Assembly (NCBI GenBank): GCA_944324845.1
Contig: CALUXX010000005.1
Span: 80,370-144,369, forward strand
Direction of reading: 5' to 3'
Length of the DNA: 64,000 nucleotides
Origin: Candidatus Gastranaerophilales bacterium
Lineage (GTDB): Bacteria > Cyanobacteriota > Vampirovibrionia > Gastranaerophilales > Gastranaerophilaceae
In this document: positions 55,103 to 61,972 of the stretch, in pieces
How positions within the stretch are numbered: position 1 is the stretch's first letter
How the letters are laid out: each line of letters starts with the position of its first letter
Made by a program: the position numbers and the translations under genes
Notes under the pieces: generated by a model
Told to the model about the DNA's origin: nothing
Database searches by the model: none
What the model saw: only the letters and a program-made list of their open reading frames with translations

Positions 55103-56170
55103 CTAAGCATTAAACGTTTTGAAAGAACTGTCAACGTTTTTGGAAATAACCTTTTTAACTGATTCAAGCTCTGTTGAAATCGCTGATTCTTCTGTATCAA
55201 GCTGTTTCAATTCAAGTTCTAAAGATTTATCCTGTTGTTGTACAACTTCTATTTTTGAATTTATATCTTGAATTCTTTGATCATATTTATATTGTTCATA
55301 ATTATATTGGTTCATTGCATCATTATATGCTTCTTCATCTGTTGCTGTATTTGTTACCAATGTATAATTTACGGCACTGTTTTTATCTATATTTCCTTCT
55401 GAATCTTGTCCATACAAGGTTATTGAAATATATCTGCCGGTTGAATCTTTTTCCACTGTGCCTGGTGCACTTAATACTTCTTTTGTTCTGGTTGTTGAGC
55501 CTAATGTATAACAATTTATATTGCTTGTTGCAAATCCATCTGTGTAGTTGCCTTCATTTTCAACTGCACTTGCTTGATAGAAGTATGGTTTGTATGAACC
55601 TGTTGTTGAATCTTTTACATATCTTACATACCATTCATTATCTGATGATGGATTGTTATTTACTGTTTCATTCAACATTACCTGATAATATTCTTCTTCT
55701 TCCATTAAGTCTGCTAATTGTTCTTCTGACAATGTTGATAAATATGGATCATTTAAAATATTATATCCATCCATATCACCAAGTTTTCTTAATGTGGTAG
55801 AACCTATTTTGTATTCAGTATCTCCAACAATATTTATTGATTGAGAAATAATACTTGATGAAGCGGCAACGATAGAATAATCATCCTGCCATTGTTGAAT
55901 GTAGCTGATAGAATAATCTCCGTTACCTTTTGCAATCATAGAGGTAATTGTATTAGTTAAAGCACCGTCATCGAAAGTATAAGAAACTTTAGTATAATCA
56001 TCGATAGATGGCGGAGTTGGAACAGACATATTACATAGTTCGCTATAGTAATTAGCGGACTGATCGGATAAGGTCATTCTTTGCTGGTTAATCTGCTGAC
56101 CTTCAAACTCGACGTTATTTTTTCGAGCGGTCAGACAGAGAAATCTAGCTTGTGATGCACTCATGCCCAT
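55103..56170 (-). CDS. Paralogue 2: conserved-end, variable-middle helical protein
   Basis: A 355-residue protein, the twin of paralogue 1: the same MGMSASQARFLCLTARK start, then QQINQQRMTLS, a divergent middle, and the same C-terminal segment. About 140 bases separate the two genes, and their upstream regions are alike too, so the duplication included the promoter. The small protein at 10111 is a shorter relative. No recognised domain. Confidence 0.7.
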   Translation of the reverse strand: MGMSASQARFLCLTARKNNVEFEGQQINQQRMTLSDQSANYYSELCNMSVPTPPSIDDYTKVSYTFDDGALTNTITSMIAKGNGDYSISYIQQWQDDYSIVAASSSIISQSINIVGDTEYKIGSTTLRKLGDMDGYNILNDPYLSTLSEEQLADLMEEEEYYQVMLNETVNNNPSSDNEWYVRYVKDSTTGSYKPYFYQASAVENEGNYTDGFATSNINCYTLGSTTRTKEVLSAPGTVEKDSTGRYISITLYGQDSEGNIDKNSAVNYTLVTNTATDEEAYNDAMNQYNYEQYKYDQRIQDINSKIEVVQQQDKSLELELKQLDTEESAISTELESVKKVISKNVDSSFKTFNA

Positions 56171-56212
56171 TAGTGTAATCGTTCCTTTCTTGTGCTTGTT
56201 TCCTATATCTTA

Positions 56213-56240
56213 TCTTTCGGCATTTTTTTTCTTTTCTTTA
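56213..56240 (-). promoter_or_regulatory. Sigma-28-like promoter of paralogue 2
   Basis: On the minus strand TAAAGAAA, exactly 11 bases, GCCGAAAG; five of eight -35 and six of eight -10 bases match the sigma-28 consensus. Confidence 0.5.
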
Positions 56241-56295
56241 AATTTTTAGCTCCTTTTGTTAAGTTTTTGTTACAATTCTTTGTTTTTGTATTAAG

Positions 56296-56324
56296 TTGAA
56301 AAGAAATGTTCGGCATGTTAGAAT
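56296..56324 (+). promoter_or_regulatory. Sigma-70 promoter of rnpB
   Basis: TTGAAA (56296-56301), 17 bases, TAGAAT (56319-56324), 12 bases before the RNA start. Confidence 0.75.
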
Positions 56325-56336
56325 ACATTTGAAAAT

Positions 56337-56680
56337 AAAGTAGCCGGATAATCGCGCTTAGAGAAATTTAAGTGAGGAAAGTCCGTGCATCCCAGAACAG
56401 ACCGCCGGAGAAACTCCGGACGATGTGAGTCGGTGGATAGTGCCACAGAAAAGATGACTGCCGATGGATTTTTATATCACAGGCGATGGTGCAACGGTGA
56501 GTTAAGAGCTTCACCAGAGATATCGAGAGGTATCTGCTTGGTAAACCCCGGTTGGATGCAAGATTGAATCGAAGGTTAAGGTTGTTCGCCAGCTTCGGAA
56601 AAATCGCTAGAGATTAGGAGTAATCCTAATACCAGATAGATGATTATCTAAAACAGAACACGGCTTACGGGCTGCTTTAT
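56337..56680 (+). ncRNA. rnpB: RNase P RNA, bacterial class A
   Basis: Conserved elements in order: GAGGAAAGTCCGTGC (CR-I), GGTGCAACGGTGAG, and the 3' AGATAGATGATTATC... then ACAGAACACGGCTTACGG. The ends AAAGTAGCC and GGCTGCTTT pair to form P1. A U-rich tail follows at 56678-56688 and likely terminates it. A small ORF within it is a coincidence. Confidence 0.95.
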
Positions 56681-56747
56681 TTTTTTATTAAACTTTTGGG
56701 TTTGGTATTTTTAAGTTATAATATTCATTATTAAAGCGGAGTGGTTT

Positions 56748-57362
56748 ATGAATAAGGGCTATTTTATTACTTTTGAGGGGGCTGATGGTTGCGGGAAAAC
56801 AACTCAACTTGAACTCTTGAAAAATTATCTTGTAAATGAAGGGTTTGAGGTTGTTGTTACGAGAGAACCGGGAGCAAAAGGTTTAGGAGAAAAATTTAGA
56901 GAAATTTTACTTAATTATGATGGCGTTGTTTCTGATAGATGTGAATCTTTTTTGTTTTTGGCTGATAGAGCACAAAATATTGATACCATTGTTAAACCTG
57001 CCGTGTCTGAGGGTAAAATAGTTCTTTGTGATAGGCATATAGATAGTTCGACTGCATATCAAGGTTATGGAAGAGGTTTAGATATTCAGCAAATAAAAAA
57101 TTTGAACCTGCTTGCAACAGGTGGTATGTTGCCTGATTTAACTATTGTTTTCGATATCGATATTGAAACTTCTATGCAAAGAGTCGGAAAAAATAAAGAT
57201 CGTATGGAAAATTCCGGTAATGAGTTTTTTAATCGCGTAAGAAATGGGTATCTTGAGTTGGCTAAACAGGAGCCTGATAGAATAAAAGTTGTTGATTCTA
57301 CCGCTTCTATCGATGATATTCATAATAAAGTTAAAAATATTGTTCTAGCTTTACTTAATTAA
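56748..57362 (+). CDS. tmk: Thymidylate kinase
   Basis: Converts dTMP to dTDP, 204 residues. P-loop EGADGCGKTTQ, VTREPG, CDRHIDSSTAYQGYGRG, and VVDSTAS near the end. Preceded by AAAGCGGAG. Directly after rnpB. Confidence 0.95.
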   Translation: MNKGYFITFEGADGCGKTTQLELLKNYLVNEGFEVVVTREPGAKGLGEKFREILLNYDGVVSDRCESFLFLADRAQNIDTIVKPAVSEGKIVLCDRHIDSSTAYQGYGRGLDIQQIKNLNLLATGGMLPDLTIVFDIDIETSMQRVGKNKDRMENSGNEFFNRVRNGYLELAKQEPDRIKVVDSTASIDDIHNKVKNIVLALLN

Positions 57363-57468
57363 AGAGATATAAATCTTAAATTTTTTGATTTAAGGGTTAT
57401 TTGTTATATATAACCTTGTTTTAGTTTGTTTATACTTATTATGAAATGTAAATCTTTTGTTACATAAA

Positions 57469-57495
57469 TAAAGTTTTTTGCAATTCTGTCGAATA
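57469..57495 (+). promoter_or_regulatory. Sigma-28-like promoter of the small secreted protein cluster
   Basis: TAAAGTTT (57469-57476, perfect -35), 11 bases, GTCGAATA (57488-57495). It would give a leader of about 75 bases. Confidence 0.45.
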
Positions 57496-57576
57496 GAAAT
57501 ATTTTAGTTTATATATCCGTATGTAATAAAAATTATATATTGGTGTGATGAAATATTTTTAATCAAGGAGAGTTTA

Positions 57577-57969
57577 ATGAAAAATGTTGTGCTTTTAATT
57601 TTAGCTTTAATTTTAACAAGTACAAGTGTTTATGCTTTTTATGAGCGGTTTATGGATTTAGAACCCGGAGTTTATACTTGCACTTTGTCTTATCAAAAAG
57701 CAAAATGTATTGTTAAACAAGATAAATTAGGCGGAACTTATTACCATAATTGCGGATCTATTACAGATTCTACTATCAAAAAACTTTTGTCAGAAAAGAA
57801 ATGTACATATTCGCCTGATAGAAATAAATATTATACCTGTCAATATGTTGACGGTTCTTGCAGTGTAATTTTGTATTCACCATCTAGTCATTCCGTTCAA
57901 TGCAGCGGAGATATAGAGGCTGATAAAGCATTACAAGATGCTAAAGCCGGTAAATGTTATAGTAATTAA
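57577..57969 (+). CDS. Small secreted cysteine-rich protein
   Basis: 130 residues: signal peptide (cleavage near VYA-FYE), then a mature domain with eight cysteines (YTCTL, KCIV, NCGS, KCTYS, YTCQY, GSCSV, VQCSG, GKCYS) that may form disulfides. No recognised family. AAGGAGAG ribosome binding site. First gene of a three-gene secreted cluster. Confidence 0.6.
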   Translation: MKNVVLLILALILTSTSVYAFYERFMDLEPGVYTCTLSYQKAKCIVKQDKLGGTYYHNCGSITDSTIKKLLSEKKCTYSPDRNKYYTCQYVDGSCSVILYSPSSHSVQCSGDIEADKALQDAKAGKCYSN

Positions 57970-57983
57970 AGGAGTATTATAAA

Positions 57984-58520
57984 ATGAAAAAATCATTTGT
58001 TTTATTTAGTTTGATTAGTTTAATTTCATTGAGTTCAGTTGTCTATGCCATGACCTTAGGTGTAATACCACCCGAAAACTATATAAAGAATTTAAAATCT
58101 TGTACAAAGGGTGTAGCCGTTAATAATTCAACTGTGTATGAAACATATACAGTTAAAGGCTTACTATCAGATGGCAGATGTGAAGTTCAAATTGTAAGCT
58201 ATACAAATTTTGCCAATAAAAAAGTTTATGATGAGTTTAAATCGTTATATAGTTCATTCTACAAAGATGGTAAAGTTCCGTCTCAAGCAGAAATGATAGA
58301 AAAAGGTAGACAAGATAAAGATATTATGACATGTAAGTTTACTCAAGCTCAAAGGGATGCTCTTTATAAAGCATATTATCAAAGTATAGGTCATAAACAG
58401 CCTGGAGGTTGTACTAAAACTGCAGACGGTGGAACACATTGCGAATATGAAATAAGTGGTTCTTCAATGTCACCATATGAAAATTTGATAATGAGTTATT
58501 ATGCCGGAAGCTGTCAGTAA
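57984..58520 (+). CDS. Small secreted protein, tandem paralogue A
   Basis: 178 residues with signal peptide (SVVYA-MTLG) and six cysteines (KSCTKG, GRCEV, MTCKF, GGCTKT, THCEYE, GSCQ). More than 80% identical to the next protein. AAAGGAG ribosome binding site. No known domain. Confidence 0.65.
   Translation: MKKSFVLFSLISLISLSSVVYAMTLGVIPPENYIKNLKSCTKGVAVNNSTVYETYTVKGLLSDGRCEVQIVSYTNFANKKVYDEFKSLYSSFYKDGKVPSQAEMIEKGRQDKDIMTCKFTQAQRDALYKAYYQSIGHKQPGGCTKTADGGTHCEYEISGSSMSPYENLIMSYYAGSCQ
58389..58474 (+). repeat. 86-bp exact direct repeat, copy 1
   Basis: Identical to 58967-59052; both lie at the same place in the two tandem paralogues. A stretch this long with no synonymous change points to recent duplication or gene conversion. 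Confidence 0.9.
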
Positions 58521-58561
58521 AAGATGTCTAGCGGATATAGTAAATAAAGGAGTATTGTAAA

Positions 58562-59098
58562 ATGAAAAAAATATTTGTTTTATTAAGTATAATCAGTTTT
58601 GTATCATTAAGTTCAGTTGTTTATGCGATAACTTTAGGGCTAACTCCACCAGAAAATTATATCAAGAATCTGAAAACTTGTACAAAAGGAGTAGCAGTTA
58701 ATAATTCAACTGCGTATCAAACATATACTGTTAAGGGTTTACTACCAGATGGCAGATGTGAAGTTCAAATTGTAAGCTATACAAATTTTGCCAATAAAGA
58801 AGTTTATGATGGTTATAAAATGTTATATAGTGCATTTTCTAAAGATGGTAAAGTTCCGTCTCAAGCAGAAATGATAGAAAAAGGTAAACAAGATAAAGAT
58901 ATTATGACGTGTAAGTTTACGAAAGAACAAAGGGATGCTCTTTATAAAGCATATTATCAAAGTTTAGGTCATAAACAGCCTGGAGGTTGTACTAAAACTG
59001 CAGACGGTGGAACACATTGCGAATATGAAATAAGTGGTTCTTCAATGTCACCGTATGATAATTTGTTGATGCGTTATTCTGCTGGAACCTGTCAGTAA
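58562..59098 (+). CDS. Small secreted protein, tandem paralogue B
   Basis: 178 residues, near-twin of paralogue A. Differences cluster near the N-terminus and around MLYSAFSKDG. Same signal peptide type and same six cysteines. Ends before the 59117-59149 terminator. Function unknown. Confidence 0.65.
   Translation: MKKIFVLLSIISFVSLSSVVYAITLGLTPPENYIKNLKTCTKGVAVNNSTAYQTYTVKGLLPDGRCEVQIVSYTNFANKEVYDGYKMLYSAFSKDGKVPSQAEMIEKGKQDKDIMTCKFTKEQRDALYKAYYQSLGHKQPGGCTKTADGGTHCEYEISGSSMSPYDNLLMRYSAGTCQ
58967..59052 (+). repeat. 86-bp exact direct repeat, copy 2
   Basis: See copy 1 at 58389-58474. No transposon ends flank the copies, so duplication rather than insertion is the likely cause. Confidence 0.9.
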
Positions 59099-59116
59099 AT
59101 AGATGATTATCATTGC

Positions 59117-59149
59117 AAAAAAGGTTGAGCTATTAGCTCAACCTTTTTT
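59117..59149. terminator. Bidirectional terminator
   Basis: 15-bp stem AAAAAAGGTTGAGCT/AGCTCAACCTTTTTT with a 3-base loop. It ends the secreted cluster (+) and the DUF151 gene (-). Confidence 0.93.
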
Positions 59150-59171
59150 CTTAAATTAAATATAGAAAATT

Positions 59172-59687
59172 TTATTGTTCACTTTCGTGGTGATCATTAT
59201 CTTTCATTAACTTTGCAAAATCAGAAGGTTTGATACTTTGCACAAAGTTTTTGAATTCTTCAGCTTCTTGAGCATCTTTTGCACTGTCAGTAGAAACAGA
59301 ACCGTTAGATAGAACATTAGCGGTAACATAAATCGGAGCTTCAACTCTGATTGCAATAGCTATAGCATCAGAAGGTCTTGAATCTATTTCAATAACTTCA
59401 CCATTTTTATCTTCAAGGAAGATAGTAGCATAATAAGTTTCCTTTTCTACATCGTTTATTTCTACTTTATTAACAGAATAACCGGTTTTTTCAATAACAC
59501 TAATTATTAAATCATGTGTCATAGGTCTTGCAACAGAAAGATTTTCAATTTTTCTAATAATAGAACTGGCTTCAGCAGATCCAATCCAAATAGGTAAAGC
59601 ACGTCTATTTTCCTTGTCGTGTAATACGACAATCGGTGAACCCGTTCTGGTATCAAGGGCAATACCCATAACTTTCATTTCAATCAT
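59172..59687 (-). CDS. Bifunctional nuclease family protein (DUF151)
   Basis: 171 residues with the DUF151 core (LPIWIGSAEASSI, RPMTHDLI, ATIFLEDKNG, IDSRPSDAIAIAIR) and an acidic, His-containing C-terminal tail. Family members act as bifunctional RNA/DNA nucleases in plants and bacteria; the conserved SRPSDA motif is intact. Divergent from the tRNA gene. Confidence 0.85.
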   Translation of the reverse strand: MIEMKVMGIALDTRTGSPIVVLHDKENRRALPIWIGSAEASSIIRKIENLSVARPMTHDLIISVIEKTGYSVNKVEINDVEKETYYATIFLEDKNGEVIEIDSRPSDAIAIAIRVEAPIYVTANVLSNGSVSTDSAKDAQEAEEFKNFVQSIKPSDFAKLMKDNDHHESEQ

Positions 59688-59765
59688 AAAATACCTCTCT
59701 TATTGTAAATATTATATCTTATAAAAAAAAAATTTAAATATCTTTTCAAAAAAATAAGTTTATGT

Positions 59766-59771
59766 TATAAT
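59766..59771 (+). promoter_or_regulatory. -10 element of the tRNA-Ser promoter
   Basis: Perfect TATAAT, 29 bases before the tRNA 5' end; a weak TTTTCA lies 17 bases upstream of it (59743-59748). Confidence 0.55.
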
Positions 59772-59799
59772 GAAAAATGTAACGGAGGATGTTACGTAC

Positions 59800-59889
59800 G
59801 GAAAAGTGGCCGAGTAGGCTTAAGGCGGCACCCTGCTAAGGTGTTGTGTGGGGCTACCTGCACCGTGGGTTCGAATCCCACCTTTTCCG
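59800..59889 (+). tRNA. tRNA-Ser(GCT)
   Basis: Class II tRNA. Acceptor GGAAAAG/CTTTTCC, long variable arm (GTGTGGGGCTACCTGCAC), T arm GTGGGTTCGAATCCCAC, and anticodon loop CTGCTAA with anticodon GCT. The 3' CCA is not encoded. Accessory DNA begins immediately after it, as is common for tRNA-Ser genes. Confidence 0.95.
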
Positions 59890-60387
59890 TTTTTTAGTAT
59901 AAAGATTAGGCATTAGTGAAGATATAATTTTGAAAAACCGCCCACACTGGTGTAATTTAACGGGACATTTTATCTGAACGCATAAAAAGATTATTCGGCA
60001 AAGTTGGCTTTGTGTTTGACCTTTAGCAGTCGGAAGTAATCGTTTTATATGTTACAAAACGGTCTTTTGATGGTCATCATTGTCCGATTACTGTCCAAGA
60101 ATTGACTTAAATTTTCTATTTTAAAACCAATGTTATAGTCTATTTCGCCCTCACAATCTAACTTGTACGGCTAAAACGATTATTTGATAATTGAGGACAT
60201 TTTGACCGATTTTAAAGTTATTTTCGTAGTCTGTAATTTTTACTTAAAGGTCGAATACATATTTTATCAATATAAAAGCAAAATATTAAATGAATTGCAA
60301 CTAGGATTTGTATTTGTTTAATATATCTTTATTTTGTAAAGTTTATTATTTTAATTATGAACTATATATAATATTTATAATATAATC
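59890..60387. other. Non-coding region with nested inverted repeats between tRNA-Ser and the ABC-3C operon
   Basis: No long ORF. Two inverted pairs are nested: TTTGACCTTTAG (60015-60026) with CTTAAAGGTCGAA (60243-60255), and AAGTAATCGTTTTAT (60034-60048) with its near complement (60171-60185). GGACATTT recurs at 59963 and 60194. It may be an element end, a regulatory region, or remains of older insertions. Confidence 0.5.
60381..60386 (+). promoter_or_regulatory. -10 element overlapping the ABC-3C operon start
   Basis: TATAAT ends one base before the first ATG (60388), so transcription would start inside the ORF. Leaderless translation from ATG 60403 is then possible. Confidence 0.35.
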
Positions 60388-61485
60388 ATGTTACAAGTGA
60401 GTATGGTATTGCAATTTTTTGATATAGAAGCACCTAAAGTTCAAGAAAAAAACAATTTGGAACTTCTTTCGGAGAACCATGTTCCTGATATTAAGTTGCT
60501 TTCATTAATCTCGGAAGATGATTTTGAACTAATGACAGAACAATGGCTTTTTTCTATGAAAAATAAGTATAAATATGTAAAAAGAATTGGCGGTTCAGGT
60601 GATCAAGGAAGAGATATATTTGCTTATCAAGATGAAGATATGAAGATTCTTGACATATATCAATGCAAACATTATGATAAAAAAATTACGCCTAGTGATA
60701 TATATTTAGAAGTTGGTAAGTTGTTATATTATACTTACACTAAAGAGTATGTTATTCCAAAAAATTATTTTATTGTTTCAAGCAAAGGTTGTGGTGCATC
60801 TTTAACAAAACTTATTGAGAATCCCAATAAAATTAAAAACTCTCTAATACAAAACTGGAATAAAAAATGTAAAGCCTCTATAACAAGTAACAAACAAATA
60901 GAGTTAAAAGATGATTTTAAAATATTTGTAGAAAATTTTGATTTTGGAATTATCCAAGAAATTACACCATTAAAATTCCTAGAAGAATTTGAAAAAACAA
61001 AATATTATTCAACTTGGTTTGGGTTACGAAAATTTATAAGAAAAACAACTCCTGTCCCTTCGGATACAATTGAAAATAAAGAATTAACATATGTAAATAA
61101 GTTATATAGAGCATATGGTAGTGTTAATAATACTAATGTAACTAATTTCAAACAATTATCTAACAAACATCAAGAACATTTTTATCTTCAAAGAAAATGT
61201 TTTTATTCTGCAGAAGGATTAAAAGAATTTTCAAGAGATACTCTTCCAACAGAAGAGACCTTTAAGGACTTGCAAAATCAAATTATGATACCTGTGAAAA
61301 CACAAATATTATGCAATACCTACCAAAATGGTATAGAATGTTTGAATTCTGCAATACAGATTGCTCAAACTCTGAATATTGGAAATAATTCTTTAAAAGA
61401 ATTTTTAACAACACAAGATAGAACTGGAATTCTTCATCAATTAGCCAATGAAGATGAAAATTTAGAATGGGTAAATAATGAATAA
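60388..61485 (+). CDS. PD-(D/E)xK nuclease-like effector of an ABC-3C system
   Basis: A 365-residue protein. Residues 45-95 carry the Mrr-type restriction-fold pattern: Glu51 region, RIGGSGDQGRDIFAY with Asp76, and DIYQCKHY with Gln92 and Lys94. The C-terminal two thirds are unrecognised and fit the recognition/CTD region of ABC-3C effectors. No ribosome binding site precedes ATG 60388; ATG 60403 may be the start. It overlaps the next gene by 8 bases. Likely cuts DNA when released by the ATPase module. Confidence 0.65.
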   Translation: MLQVSMVLQFFDIEAPKVQEKNNLELLSENHVPDIKLLSLISEDDFELMTEQWLFSMKNKYKYVKRIGGSGDQGRDIFAYQDEDMKILDIYQCKHYDKKITPSDIYLEVGKLLYYTYTKEYVIPKNYFIVSSKGCGASLTKLIENPNKIKNSLIQNWNKKCKASITSNKQIELKDDFKIFVENFDFGIIQEITPLKFLEEFEKTKYYSTWFGLRKFIRKTTPVPSDTIENKELTYVNKLYRAYGSVNNTNVTNFKQLSNKHQEHFYLQRKCFYSAEGLKEFSRDTLPTEETFKDLQNQIMIPVKTQILCNTYQNGIECLNSAIQIAQTLNIGNNSLKEFLTTQDRTGILHQLANEDENLEWVNNE

Positions 61486-61972
61486 TATAAAACTTTTAAA
61501 TAATGAGATAGAAGTAGCATTAAGGATTCTTATTTTACTTAATACGATTGATAGAGTTATAGATGAACAATTAATAATCCTTTATGATTATGCGATTTTA
61601 CATTCTAATGATTTTGATTCTAAACAAAATAGTATACTACCTAATTCTCCATTTAGAAAAGAAGAATTAACAATTAAAGTAAAATTAATAAAAAAGGCTT
61701 TAGAAATATTGAGTCAAAAACAATTAATTGATGTTATATATAATGAAAATGGAATTTATTATACAAGTAATAAATTAACAAATTTATTTTTAAATAGACT
61801 TACATCTGTATATTCTAAAAAGCTTCAAAAACAAGCTAAATGGGTAAAAAAACATTTTAAGAAATATGATGAACAAAATATAAAGAAATACTTTGAAAAT
61901 ACTATGTCAAAATGGGATAGTGAATTTTCAATGTACGGACTATTTAGCGAGGGCAGTAATTATGCAAAATAG
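61478..61972 (+). CDS. Small middle component of the ABC-3C system
   Basis: 164 residues, helical, with a region (TIKVKLIKKALEILSQKQLIDV) that reads like a winged-helix recognition pair, then YYTSNKLTNLFLNRL. This agrees with the middle component of ABC-3C systems, which links the effector to the ATPase. Overlaps genes on both sides (8 and 11 bases), so all three are co-translated. Assigned mainly from context. Confidence 0.55.
   Translation: MNNIKLLNNEIEVALRILILLNTIDRVIDEQLIILYDYAILHSNDFDSKQNSILPNSPFRKEELTIKVKLIKKALEILSQKQLIDVIYNENGIYYTSNKLTNLFLNRLTSVYSKKLQKQAKWVKKHFKKYDEQNIKKYFENTMSKWDSEFSMYGLFSEGSNYAK

Noticed and set aside
56385..56567. Open reading frame of about 60 codons on the + strand
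   Set aside because: Lies wholly inside RNase P RNA; no ribosome binding site and no independent coding signal.
60034..60185. Retron-type msr-msd in the nested repeats
   Set aside because: No reverse transcriptase gene nearby, and the repeat arms are too short and unevenly spaced.
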